Source of the DNA: Luzula sylvatica
Lineage: Eukaryota > Streptophyta > Magnoliopsida > Poales > Juncaceae
Assembly (NCBI GenBank): GCA_946800325.1
Contig: OX326958.1
Span: 12,242,992-12,306,991 of the forward strand
Reading direction: 5' to 3'
DNA length: 64,000 nt
Part shown: piece after piece, positions 10,683 through 22,033 of the stretch
Layout: each line of letters starts with the position of its first letter
Position numbering within the stretch: the first letter of the stretch is position 1
The notes under the pieces: model-generated
The model's database searches: none
Told to the model about the DNA's origin: nothing
What the model saw: only the letters and a program-made list of their open reading frames with translations
Position numbers and translations under genes: made by a program

Positions 10683-12361
10683 CTAGCGTTTTACCCGAGC
10701 AATTGCGCGGATTTGTTTGAAGTTTTGTGATTGTCTTATATTGTTTATAAAAAAATAGAATTGAATTTTGCATGTTTAAGAACTTCAAATTTTATTTTGA
10801 TTTAATATGTTTGTAAGTTTAGCAAATATAACAAATTCCGGGAAATTTCATCACCAACGTGTCTTCTCCTTCGGCTTCAGATAAAAGATGGATCGACGAG
10901 GGCATACATCTTAGTGGATCCGCTGGAGGGGTTCCTGAAAAATATAAATTCATGAATGACAATAATCAAGCTCATGACTAAATAAAAGCATAACAACTAC
11001 ACATAAAACATCCCAAAGTAGCCTTGTAAAAATTAAAGTACACCCTAATACCTCCTGGAAAATAAAAATAAAAATAAAAACAAAACTTAATTGAAAGAAA
11101 TATCTTCTCATAAGTAAAGAAAATATGTCACTAAACCCCAACTTGGATAGAACTATAAAACAGTTAAGAAACATCAAAGTTAGTAGATTTGGTAATCGAA
11201 ATAAATTAGATTAGAAATATGCACAAAATCAAATTGGACAACTATGGAAAAACACGTCTTTCCATTGAGGTCATACCTCTTCTTTAAGACGTGAATTCCG
11301 AGTTGCCTTCTTTCTCGAGCATGAAAAATCATTCACTAATAGGCATTCCAATGAGGGCAGAGAAATTCGATGACGGATCAAAACTTGTTCACTAATGGAC
11401 ATTCTGGATGATGAAAAATTGTGAAAAATCACCGAGCATCAAGAGAACGTACGAAGTGATTTGTAAATGGTTTAATAGATGCAAAGTCGAACCAAATTGA
11501 GGCTCAATTGCATGTTGAAGCATAGTGGGCTTAATAATATTACTTTGCAGGTGAATTAGAGTTTAATTGAATTCAAAACTGGGAGTATAATTTGACGTGA
11601 AATTGGAACCAAATGAGGCTTAACTGCACTGTTGAACCTAAATTATGGTTTAGTTAAGGTTTATTGGGGATTTAATAGAACCTTCAATTTTAATCCCAAA
11701 TTAATACTTGCTTCAATTATATTTTCCTTGATTGTATATTTATTGGGCAATTATATCTTTAATTTTGCCGTAATTTAACCAATATCAACACAATTAAACA
11801 AAACAAATCGACATGCATTCACCAAATCACAATTATAGAGGAATTGATAAGAATTGAAGAAAAAAATAGCACGAAAATCAGCAGTAAGTTGTAAAACTCA
11901 AAGAAAATGTTCGGAAAGCTCAACAAAGAACCTAAATAGATCCAAGTTGGCCTGAAATCAGTTTAACTTGTACTAAAAAAATCGCGAATCTCAAAAAGAG
12001 CACTGACCGGTGTTTGTTTCCAGTCTAAGAAGCTACGTCCTAACATCTGAAGCCGGATCGAGGTTCGTATGCCCTCGTCGATCCATCCAAAACCACCGAA
12101 AAGTCTGAAAACCCTATGCGCCGCGTCCGAGCAATTGCCTTCTGGTCGTACGAACAAACTGGATCGGTTTCTCCAGCGTCTGGCCTCCCTTGCTTCGCTG
12201 CTAGGGTTTCGCAAATGAGCAGAGTGTTTTTTTTCTTTCCTTTTTTCGTTGCTCGAAGGAGAAGAGAGTAAGTGGGTTTCGTGAGGCTCCATTTATTTAG
12301 AGAAGAAGCAATACATTAACTGGCGACGTGGAAGCGGGATTTTTCGGCCCAATATTGCAGA
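10683..12361 (-). mobile_element. Helitron-1
   Basis: On the minus strand the element starts TCTGCAATATTGGGCC (12361) and ends with a hairpin (CCGCGCAATTGCTCGG), a short A-rich spacer and CTAG (10683). The host bases are A at 10682 and T at 12362, as expected for rolling-circle insertion between A and T. No Rep/helicase is present, so it is non-autonomous. The GC-rich block at about 11990-12300 looks like a captured gene end. Confidence 0.85.
11963..12292 (-). pseudogene. Probable captured host-gene fragment in Helitron-1
   Basis: The block is much more GC-rich than its surroundings and reads like a plant 5' UTR plus first exon on the minus strand, including AAACCCTAGC. The longest frame (109 codons) begins MEPHETHLLSSPSSNEKRKE, with no domain I recognise. 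A 21-bp piece around ATGGATCGACGAGGGCAT (about 12065-12085, minus) also occurs near 10888 on the plus strand. Whether the fragment is ever translated is unknown. Confidence 0.45.
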
Positions 12362-14782
12362 TTAGTACTATTAATAATATGGATTAATTTATTTTACTGT
12401 TAGTGAAACACAAATATCAGGGAACTAATATCATGCATACCAAATGAATTGTCTGTGTATGATATTATTGAATGATAAATTCATGTATTTAACATATATG
12501 TAATTTTTGGGAAGAAGACATAACTGTCAAATATTTGGCATTTGTATTCGAAATTAGTGGCACTAATTGTCAATCAATCTCCTCAATAGTTGACAAATAA
12601 TTTATTAATGTCATGTATCTGAAATTGCAAATTTCTTAATGCTTATGAAGTTGACATTTATTTATATTCATGCACCTGAAGTTGCAAATATTTTTTCGAT
12701 GCACATGAAGTTGTGTTTAAAATATCTATAGTCGTAATATTTTTCTCATTGAAAATATATTAGCATTTTAAATATGAAGCAATATTAATGTATGAAAAAT
12801 AATACTAATGAAAGAAGGATTACAGTACAATGTCAGAAGCACGATATCAATATCATAAGCATCATAATATTAAGTTCGCAACATAATACACCAGAAGAAT
12901 ATATGTTGCATGTATATGATATGATGATAAGAGTTTATTTTATAACATGTTTGAGACATGTAGTCTAGAATATGTATTTCATGTTTATAATGTTAAATTT
13001 TATGAAATATATTTTATACACCAGAAGGATATATTAACGCACCTATAGTTGGTCATTTATATTACGCACCAGAAGTTGCGGGTATATTTATATTTATTAT
13101 TTCTATGTTTATTTGATGTACATTTATCTTAATGAAACGTGGAGTTTCATTATAAAATTTTGATGTTCAAAGTAAAGTACCTCTCATAAAGTTGATAATG
13201 TTAGTGAAAGCACCTGAAGTTGCAAGATCATAAAATATATAATGTATTTATCCAATATTAAAGACTTGATAGGAATAAATATTGGCACAAAAAAAAATAA
13301 AAAAATAATTGAAGATATTCTAGAATGTGCTCATGCAAAAAAAAAATAGAAATAAGATAATTGAAGAAGTATTCGAATTAATTTTATCATGTCTTCTTTA
13401 TTGAAAAACAAGTTAGATTGATGATTGATTGATTTTATTTCATTCCCAGAAGTGAATGTTGCATTGAAGGCGAAAACCCAAATTATAGCCAATACAAATT
13501 GATCACAATAACAAAATCACATAATAAAGGACTTGCAAAAACATGATTATGAAAAATCTCAAAATATATTCTTCAAGACGTGGCTGAAAACAGTTGTACC
13601 TGTCGTACACCACATATGATTTGATTTTTTTTATCCAACCTCTTGAAAAAAAAAAATAAGAAGAAAAAAGAAGAAGAAGAATAAGAGATGCTTTCCTTAT
13701 CTATCAAGATCAATTTTTTTTTTGTGTCGAGTTGGTTATTTAATCAATAAAGAGATGTGTATATTCAATTACAAAAGCATATGCTTATGATTGGTAAATC
13801 TAGAAGTGTCGTTATTTGATTGTTCTAGAAGATTCATTATCTATATTGCCTCGAAAGAGTCGTTATGTTAATAAAAACATATTGGTTTATTTTTATGACA
13901 TGCACTTGTATTAGTAAAATTGAAATCATATTATTATGAACTAGAAGTTCATTATGTATAATAAAAGCAAGTTTATGATTTGAATTGAATATGCATGTCA
14001 CGGTCATGACTCTATAAGGGCCAACTATTTATCTTTATCATAAGTACCCCTTTATATTTATTATAACTTGTGAGTGACCGGAGAAAAATGACATTCACTG
14101 AATTTTTGTATGTAACAGATGTATAATACACATGGACGAGTTAAAATAAGTATTTGGTATATATAGTTGATTTATTCTTGAAATTGTATATCTTGAATAT
14201 TTATTGTTGAACCAGAAGTTCCGAACAAGAAGTTTAAATATGTACATGTAAACTAGAAGTTCACATTCAAGAAAGCAACTTTGAATATGTTTGTTGAAAA
14301 TATGAAATTCCCGAAGAAAAATATTACATACACAACTAAGATGGTGTTAGCAAATAACCAGTCGTGAGTGCAAATTTTCAAAATATAAGATATCATGTTA
14401 GTCCCGAAGAACTTCATTAGATACTAATAAAAATATAAGCAACTCGTGCCTAAATCAAGGGCAGAGATTGAAAATTGGAAAAATAAAAAATTATACGCAT
14501 CATCATATCAGATCCTCGAACAAGTAAACATGAACTAGAAGTTCATAAATTAATTATTTGCATGGAATTGCAAATTGGTGATTTGATGCATTTATTAATA
14601 CAAGAATGATTAGTAGATACAATTTTTCAGTCTAAAATGCTCATATTTGTAGTATAATATCATTGGATAATTTTAAATTTGATATAAGCCTGAAGCATGG
14701 TCGACCAATCGGTTCCTATGTTAAAAATCCAAAGGAATAAGAACGGGCATGACAAAAGGTCGGCAACAAAGAAGTTGGTAAA

Positions 14783-15759
14783 TGAAAGAAATACAGTTTC
14801 GGATCAACCGTAAAAGTGTACACAAGGATAAACGAATGTACGTGTTTGTGGCCATAACTTTCAGTAGAAAACTCCAATTTGAATGATTCAAATTGGGTTA
14901 GATAGATAATGATATTATCTAGTACTTTCATGAAGAAATATATTTCATTTGAACGAAGTATCATTATCGTTTTAATGAAATACCGAAAGGGTGCAACAGT
15001 ATGACATACAGTTAGTAAAACTGTCATAACTTTTTGATAAGAACTCCAATTGGTCTGGGTCACATTGGGTTGGAAAGATAATAAGATTATCTACAACTTT
15101 CGTGAGGTTGAAATCTGTTAAAGGAATTTAACAATTTCGTTTTGATAGAATACTGAAAGGATTCATGCAGTTTTCTGTGTGAAAGGGTGTATATTGGATA
15201 TATATGCCTTTTGGCCCATCCTAATCATATGTGATATAAATATGATGTTTTCTCTCTCCTCTATGCAGTCTATTCAGTCCAATTCATTCTATCTAGAGAA
15301 TTATCCAGAAAATAGAGTCATCTTTCTAAGAGCGAAAGAGTGCGAAGAGAGAAAACCGAGAAAAAGAATTTTTCTCCGCGTAGAGAATCGATCTAATCAA
15401 GCAAGTTCGCCGGTGTTTCTTCTAGGCAGTTGCATCCGCGACCGACGTCTTCCGACTCAAGGTGGATACACGCAGAGGAGCGACATGTGTGGCGCTCCGA
15501 TTGTGATCGAACTGGAGGAACAAGGAACGTCAACGAGCGGTGAAAGATGCGTGGTGTGGGACGCGGGGATTGTCACCAACGTGACAGGAGAAAGAAGGAA
15601 TAGCGATCAACCCTTCGAGTGCAATCAATTTTGCACCCGTGTGAATCTATCCTTCTATTGCATCGTACCCTCGAAGTCATGACGTGATCTTGGATTTTGG
15701 GAACCGGACCGGGCTTTCATATCCGCTGCGTGGGCCCGGGATCGGGTCAATTCCCTTCA
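14783..15759 (+). mobile_element. Solo LTR A of the paired-palindrome LTR family
   Basis: It starts TGAAAGAAATACAG and ends TTCCCTTCA. The TSD is GTAAA at 14778-14782 and 15760-15764. Its start and its 3' half match LTR D (48958-49881, reverse strand): GTTTCGGATCAACCGTAAAA at the start, then the TATA region, then GGGTACGATGC... near the end. A TATA box (ATATAAATA) lies at about 15234. Instead of the short palindromes of B, C and D, its U3 holds two ~160-bp tandem units. No coding sequence. Confidence 0.9.
14850..15180 (+). repeat. Two imperfect ~160-bp tandem units in the U3 of LTR A
   Basis: Each unit has the order CATAACTTT, ACTCCAATT, ATTGGGTT, ATAATA(A/T)GATTATCTA, then a block ending ATACTGAAAGG or ATACCGAAAGG. 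They occupy the place where the related LTRs carry palindrome pairs. Confidence 0.7.
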
Positions 15760-16355
15760 GTAAATACTTCTAACAATATCTATCCTTTTTAAACAAGATA
15801 ATGAAAGATTAATTAGTAGATTTGACATAAATATAATCTTTGAAAAAGATTCAGGTACCTGAAAACATTGAAATTGTTGAAAATATTGAGATCTCGTAAT
15901 AATGTCTCTACTATAAGAAGATGCAACCGAAATGAAATTATAGTTAATAGAAAGTTGGTATAGGTGCGCATTCAATTTATAATCATTAAAACGAGGATCT
16001 AAATTTAAATCAATTGTGGAATGTCGACATTTAAAACTATTGGCCATAATAAAAATCACACATGAAAATGAAATTGATGGACCCGAAGTCATAAAAACAC
16101 CATGATGATGTAAATTATATTTATTTATTTATTTATTTTTAATTTGTTTTAAGGTCTCCGAAGGACTAAAATCGTGTCTTATATTCATTATAATAGATTA
16201 TTCGTATGCCCGTTTAAGTATAATATTCATGAAAATCCCTGTAGGATTTAGTATGCCTGACGCGTACGATTCAAACTCTCGAGAGAAATATTAAATTACA
16301 AAGATCTCTGCATGAATAGTAATATGAGCCATAAGATATAATCGATGTAATAACT

Positions 16356-16464
<109 letters not shown>

Positions 16465-16885
16465 TATGAATGTTCAAATCCGGAGGTACGTATTTATTAC
16501 AAGTAAATAATATTTAATTATAACTATGTGAACTCCCGAAGAGCCCTAAAATACAAGTACTACAAGAATAAATTAGATGTAAAAGATATCGAATGTGAAT
16601 TTTTTTTCATGGATTACAAATTAATAAATATTTCCAATAGAAGTTTACTCGTCGCTGGCTACTAAGATTTCGAAACAGCGAATGTGAAAGATTGAATTTT
16701 TCGTAAAATATTTGTATCCATGAGGGGAAAAATAATGCGCGATGCACTCTTTTTATCCTTTATTGTGGTTTTGTCCCACTTGATTTTCCTGATAAGGTTC
16801 TTAACGAGGCATATTGTGAGGCGTATGAAACATTATAATATTGCACTATTTTTTCTTCACTAGGATTTTTGTCCCATTGGGTTTT

Positions 16886-17852
16886 TGTTGGGTATCGGCG
16901 TCACTACCGAGCCCCGCGCAACGGATTGAGAGGCCCGGTCCGACCCGATCACGAGGACCACGTCGACGACTCGATCATATGAATTCTAAACTACATGCAT
17001 CTACCTATGAATATAACAATTATAGACAAAGATTCATATCACGTGACATTGATCACGGTGATGGGTTGAACGCGTAATTGCTGCTAGTTCCTTTGCTTCA
17101 ATTCCGGTGACAAGCACGTCCCACGTCCGCGCAATTCGGCACCTAATTCGAAGCTCCTTTTGTCGTATACAACCGGAGTTTCTCCGGTTCGTCTCCGACC
17201 TTTCTCGACCTTGCTCTCGATTGATCACAGCGGAGAATCTCAGTTGAGATCCCTCTACTCGTATCCACCTCGAGCTTACGTCTTTCTGTTGTGGCGAATG
17301 CCCCTAAAATTCCCGCAAAGTTGCTCAAGATTCAATCTCCTTTCCTTGCTCTCTATTCTTGTCTCACAAAAACAAGACCTCTATTCTGAATGGTTGATTA
17401 GATAGAGAAGAGAAGGTTTTAGATCTTATAATAAAATCTGAATTAATGGGTAGTAATGAGTATCAAAACTGAAAATCTAGAATTTGGATCACTGTGCGTC
17501 ATGACGCAACTTATGGTGCGCCATGACGCAAGAGTCACGAGTACTAGATCTAACCGTTATTGCACTGTCCGGTCATAACGGACAGGACGGTGCGTCATGA
17601 CCCACCGGTCATGATGCACCACCGTCATGACGAACAGTCCGGTGCGTCATGACGGTATACTCACATATTGGCTTATCTAGAAAATATTGTACTGTGCGTC
17701 ATGACGCACAATATGTTGCGTCATGACAGACCATGTGTTTTCTGTGATATTTGCATAATCTTATTATGCATCCAATCGTTCCGACGAACACATATGTTCA
17801 TCTACCCTCATGTGTACAATCTACTAGTTGATCTGTGACTGTATTTCCTTCA
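16886..17852 (-). mobile_element. Solo LTR B of the paired-palindrome LTR family
   Basis: On the minus strand it starts TGAAGGAAATACAG (17852) and ends GATACCCAACA (16886). The TSD is GTTTT at 16881-16885 and 17853-17857, and joining the flanks restores copia-type 3' sequence (TTGTCCCATTGGGTTTTACC). U3 carries a palindrome array at 17495-17730, based on TGCGTCATGACGCA. No coding capacity. Confidence 0.93.
17495..17730. repeat. Palindrome array in LTR B
   Basis: Perfect or near TGCGTCATGACGCA palindromes start at 17495, 17517, 17591, 17695 and 17717, with degenerate copies between 17568 and 17655. Pairs are 22 bp apart (17495/17517 and 17695/17717). Each copy contains two inverted TGACG cores, the core bound by plant TGA-type bZIP factors, so a regulatory role is plausible but inferred. 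Confidence 0.85.
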
Positions 17853-17954
17853 GTTTTACCTAGTAAGGTTTTAACGAGGCAAATTTGTATGCTTTAAATA
17901 TCCAAAGAGAAATTTTGTAATTAATTCTCCACTCATATTCAAAGTGACTAAAAT

Positions 17955-18640
17955 AGAAGGAAGCAATTCAAGAAGAATTAAATTCACTTGAAAAACATGA
18001 AGAATTTGGACCTGTAGTTGAAACAACTATGATATATAACATATGCCATACAATGAGTATGCTTAAGAAAGTGCAATGAAGATCAGTAGATACATAGTCT
18101 ACAGTGCTAGATGCATACACATTGAGATTTTTTGATTAGCTTAGCAGTCCTTAAAAGACTCTAGATGTATCTTATGGACGTTGTGACAACATATTTGTTT
18201 GGATCACTTGATAATATTATTTACATCAAAATCCCTGAATGATTAAATTTACAAGATACATGCAATAAAATATATCAACGTACATATTTTATAAAATGGA
18301 AAGAATCTGTGTATGGGTTGAAACAATCTAGCAAGATGTGGTACAATCGTCTCAATAAATATGCTACAAAAGAAGGATATCAAATAATCTCATTAGTCCA
18401 TGTGTATTCATGATTGAAAATTCGTGAAGAATCTTATAACAAAGGCTAAAGATCTAGAAAAAGGCTTTTGTCTTGACCTGCAAATAAGGTATATAAGAAA
18501 TGAGATTTTTCATCAATATACTTTTGTAGAGAATCTTGAACTCACTTATGACGATCAAACTCTTCACAAAATCATTACCGATTATAACTTCCGAGCAGTT
18601 AGTATAAATGAGGGGGAGACCTTCGTCGTTTCATAAATGT
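17955..18640 (+). pseudogene. Copia reverse transcriptase remnant
   Basis: Shifted frames read KEAIQEELNSLEKHEEFGPV (about 17958-18020), TFRFLISLAVLKRL, then MYLMDVVTTYLFGSLDNIIY (from 18165) and ESVYGLKQSSKMWYNRLNKY (about 18306). These are the N-terminal and mid RT regions of a copia polyprotein. The catalytic YVDD region is not recognisable. Several stops and frameshifts interrupt it. It belongs to the copia element bounded at 9479 and 20216. Confidence 0.85.
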
Positions 18641-18776
18641 TGACATAAATGAGAGGACACATAATGCACGATGTAATCTTCTTGTTTGCTATAGTTTTTG
18701 TCCAAATGGATTTTTCCAAGCATGATTTTTATTGAGATGGTTATTATTGCGCATCGTGTAAATTTTTTTGGATATT

Positions 18777-18786
18777 CAAGGGGGAG
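18777..18786 (+). promoter_or_regulatory. Polypurine tract of the copia element
   Basis: CAAGGGGGAG immediately precedes the 3' LTR start TGTTATG. It is the expected plus-strand primer site for reverse transcription. Confidence 0.85.
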
Positions 18787-18882
18787 TGTTATGAATATTA
18801 ATATGTGTGAATATCCATACAAATGCATATAGATTTTTGGTATTCTTATTAATATGTTGTAATTAATGTTTTTAGGGTTTTC

Positions 18883-20095
18883 TTTTTTTTGAAGGAGGTC
18901 GACAATGTGTCGAGGCCTCGAATATATTATATCAAACAAAACCAAAAAGGTGATACATCATACAATCAGGTGGAAGGTCTATAGTCTAATTACATAACTA
19001 TTTGGACCATTCCGAATCATAACCGAGTAGCCTAAAAGACTGTCCCTACTAAAAAAAAAAACTATTTATACCCTAGAGGACTATCAGCAGAATTTATTCC
19101 AAGCTATAATGTCTTGTAGAATTAGATTGAAGATCCGAGTTGAAGATTGAGTTTTGTCATTGAAGATGCTATCATTTCGGGATTTCCAAATATTACATAT
19201 GACAGCAAGCCAGACTGTTTGCCAGAGCTTTGTGGTATGCGTCGAGGACCAGAATTCGAAAGGTTTTGAAATTTCTAGTGTTGGGTCATGAATTCGCGAG
19301 GATATATTACCCCAAATTTGTTTGGAGAAAGGGTAATCATAAAATAGATGTTTGGAGGTTTCTTCTTCTGATTTGCATAGGGGGCAAACTTGGTTATTCG
19401 GCCATCCCCTTTGTTGTAATTTGTCGCTCGTTAATATGCGAGATTGGATGGCTAGCCAGCCAAAAAAAAAACGAACTTTGAGGGGGGCTTTAGCTTTAAA
19501 GAGCATCGTGTTCCACTGACAGGTAACCCCCGGGTTGATGAAGAAAGAATATATGTTTTTGGACTTGAAGGGTTGAATAGCGTCGCTGGGTTCATCATTT
19601 GGAAGAGAGTTGAAGGTATCGTGCAATGATACCAATTTGGTCAAGTCTTTGAGAAAGAAGGAGGATATTTGTTTTTTGGGAGAACGATATTTGGGTTATA
19701 TTTGTAGAGTTATGTAACTCTATTAGTGTCTCATACTAGAGTGATGAATGGTCATTTTTTGCTTTATGTATCCACTTCATCAAAAGAGCTTCGTTTTGTA
19801 GTTTGAGATTCGCTATCCCCAACCCGCCATTTTCTTTAGGTAAGGTGACTTTATTCCAATTAATTAGACAATTTCTCCCAAGACATTTTTGTTCTCCTTT
19901 CCATAAGAATCCTCGAGCTATTTGATTGAGCTCCTTAATTATCCATTGAGGTAATTTTAGAACCTGCATGTAGTGAACAGGTATGGCGTTGAGCACTGAT
20001 TTGACCAGCGTTAGACGACCTCCAGAAGATAGAAGAAGTCCTTTCCAATAAGAGAGCTTGTTTCTCATTTTTTGGATTAAAGGGGCAAACACTGA
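18883..20095 (-). mobile_element. LINE-B, 5'-truncated non-LTR retrotransposon
   Basis: It is inserted in the copia 3' LTR with a 12-bp TSD, TTTAGGGTTTTC, at 18871-18882 and 20096-20107. The poly(A) tail appears as a T run at the left end. Just inside it is a hairpin, TCGAC-ACATT-GTCGA. Only the RT thumb and C-terminal zinc domain remain, which is typical of incomplete target-primed reverse transcription. Confidence 0.92.
19084..20095 (-). pseudogene. LINE-B ORF2 C-terminal remnant (RT thumb and zinc-binding domain)
   Basis: Minus-strand frames 20092-19736 and 19644-19084 are parts of one ORF2. The first reads KLSYWKGLLLSSGGRLTLVK, FLWKGEQKCLGRNCLINWNK and ENGGLGIANLKLQNEALLMK. The second contains the zf-RVT type region CPLCKSEEETSKHLFYDYPF and ends before the 3' UTR. 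A frame change lies near 19650-19735. It has no endonuclease or RT palm, so it is inert. It is closest in this window to LINE-D. Confidence 0.9.
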
Positions 20096-20221
20096 TTTAG
20101 GGTTTTCACTTCTTATAAATAGAGACCATGTTATGTATTATGGATTGATCTATTTTTGAATAAATTTTTTTTCTCTCCTCTCTGTTCTTGTTGATTGTTT
20201 GTATTTATTTATAACAGACCT

Positions 20222-21020
20222 TAATTAATAACCTCCTTTTCTAGCATAATGAAATATATTTGTATGCTAATATGGAGTTTGTTAGACTTGATATAGTTTC
20301 TCGATTATTATATTCAAGCACAGCATCCAACATAATGTTGGAGTTAGTGTGATTTCGTTTTTCTATTTTGGTAGATTGTTGAGAGAGGTTTGAGAAAGAA
20401 AATATCTAGGTTTCAAAAGAGATATCAAAAGAGGATTGTTTTGCTACTTTCATTATGTCACAAAATGAGCATGGTTTGTTTTCGACCCAAATTCTTTTTA
20501 CATGGCTTTGATACACATCTCCCATTTACACATGGGTACACAACATATTATACAATACATATTCCACTACTAAACATAAATAAATATTACAAAAACATTA
20601 AAATTTATGAGAGTTATATTATACATCCTTTTGCTTATGATACACCTATTGAAGGATAGTTTGTGTACTCAGTTAATGAGTATTTAAGATAATTTTTCAA
20701 GTGTATTTATTAATAAATGATATGCTAAATAGGATATTTGAATTGTTCATGAACGAAAAAATATTTGTAAAATAAAAATTATGATACATCCTTCTAATAC
20801 CCAAAATAGCTTTTAAAAGGATGTATGAATGAACTCCCCTAAAATATAACACATAAAATATAAACCAGACAACTTGAAAATTTAAAATTTGAACTAAGAA
20901 AGAGAAACGCTTAAATTCCATTTTATTTTATTTATAGAACAACAAAAACATCTATTCAATATCATATAGTATGATAAAATGGAATACCATCAGAACATGT
21001 ATTTCATGATTTTGCTTAAA
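20222..21020. other. Flank of defensin-like gene 1; no gene seen
   Basis: AT-rich sequence. The part from about 20870 is the 3' UTR and downstream flank of the gene at 21032-21752, because it matches 57240-57345 in inverted orientation. Inverted pieces ATACATCCTTTT (about 20620) and AAAAGGATGTAT (about 20815) may be the ends of a small MITE. Confidence 0.5.
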
Positions 21021-21031
21021 TATTTTTCAGA

Positions 21032-21752
21032 TTAACAGATGTATCTGCAAATGCAATTATTATCGGATGTGCAAATTGAACCGAGAAATAAAGATTCATA
21101 GAAAGAATGGCAACCTAAATCGCAGAAAAGGATGCCACGTTCATCACAAACGTAGGGTGCAGGCAAATGATTTTCATCGGAGCAGATATGTAATAGAACT
21201 CTTGGTGTACGTCCCTCCGTCATAGTACCTGATTTGTTTTTTGTAACAAAATTAGCATGTAAGTGATATATAGAAAAACATATGAAAATATGTTAATTAC
21301 ACAACAATTTAGTTCCTATACTCTAAATTTAAACTTTTGGTTCATAAATTTGATTCATTCTCTCTTTTTTTCTCTATTTTATTGATTATTTATGTATTGT
21401 CTCGACGAATCACGTAATATCAAGCAATTATCTCTCCCAACTACGTAGGTACTATCACGATTTCAGTGCACAGTATTGGAATCTTATTATGACTCTTCGA
21501 AATGGGAAAAATAGAAGTATCGTTGATGTGTTATACTATATTAATAATTTAAGAAATATCTTCTCTAGTTAAGAAAATTATGATTGAAACATAAAAGTGT
21601 AAAATGTACAAGAATACAGTACTTACATTCCAAAGTCTACACAAAATAAAATTAATTTTTACAGTTGAGAATAATAAAAGGAACTGATTACCAAAGCAAC
21701 AAATGAGAAGAATCGTGAATACGATCGAGCGTATTGCTTGTTGGTTCTTCAT
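21032..21752 (-). CDS. Defensin-like secreted cysteine-rich peptide gene 1 (two exons)
   Basis: Exon 1 is 21752-21692, exon 2 is 21228-21032, and the intron is 21691-21229 (GT-AG, phase 1). The deduced protein is 85 residues. Residues 1-21 (MKNQQAIRSIVFTILLICCF and G) form a signal peptide. The mature part has eight cysteines spaced C-x11-C-x7-C-x3-C-x12-C-x5-C-x-C-x3-C, including the C-x3-C and C-x-C of the cysteine-stabilised alpha-beta fold of plant defensin-like proteins. Such peptides are secreted and act in defence or in reproductive and cell-cell signalling. Which applies here cannot be told. A TATAAAAG box lies at 21788-21795, about 36 bp before the ATG. The paralogue at 56446-57175 has the same exon structure. 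No lesion is visible. Confidence 0.82.
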
Positions 21753-21787
21753 GTCGTTTACTTTATTATTCTTGTCTTTTTGTTCTA

Positions 21788-21795
21788 CTTTTATA
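21788..21795 (-). promoter_or_regulatory. TATA box of defensin-like gene 1
   Basis: TATAAAAG on the minus strand. The same motif stands at the same distance from the ATG in gene 2, although the intervening leader differs at several bases. Confidence 0.7.
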
Positions 21796-21983
21796 TCGAT
21801 TCAAGAGGAAATTGCTCGAAGTAATTATGTACAAAATTTGAGAGATTTGTTATGGTTTATAGTGCTAAAATTTCATTAATAGCATTCATTTTATGAATTT
21901 AATACCTCATGCAAATCAATTTATTGCAAAGTCAGAGGTATTAAAATTGATAGAGAAACATATTTAATAAAGATGGATAGAGA

Positions 21984-21987
<4 letters not shown>

Positions 21988-22030
<43 letters not shown>
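21988..22030. repeat. (TA)n microsatellite
   Basis: A pure TA run flanking the left end of the TIR element. TA runs also flank its right end, which hides the exact TSD. Confidence 0.9.

Positions 22031-22033
<3 letters not shown>

Larger units (their letters stand above)
9890..14545 (+). repeat. Dispersed CACCTGAAGTTGCA-like motif in the copia leader
   Basis: Variants of CACC(T/A)GAAGTTGC recur on the plus strand near 9895, 10004, 10074, 10327, 12663, 12700, 13066, 13211, 13945, 14213, 14249 and 14530. A second motif, GGAGTTTCATT, occurs near 10299 and 13140. The copies fall on both sides of Helitron-1, so they belong to the copia interior. They may be remnants of a minisatellite-like untranslated leader. 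Confidence 0.6.
18787..20216 (+). repeat. 3' LTR of the copia element, split by LINE-B
   Basis: The left part is 18787-18882 and the right part 20108-20216, together 205 bp. The sequence matches the 5' LTR closely, with a few substitutions. The break carries the LINE-B TSD, TTTAGGGTTTTC. Confidence 0.9.

Noticed and set aside
15179..15682. 167-codon open frame
   Set aside because: It lies entirely inside solo LTR A (R/U5). The related LTRs B, C and D do not keep this frame, so it is chance coding potential.
20613..20830. Small MITE with ATACATCCTTTT ends
   Set aside because: Inverted ends are suggestive, but no TSD was found and the equivalent flank of gene 2 does not give a clear empty site.
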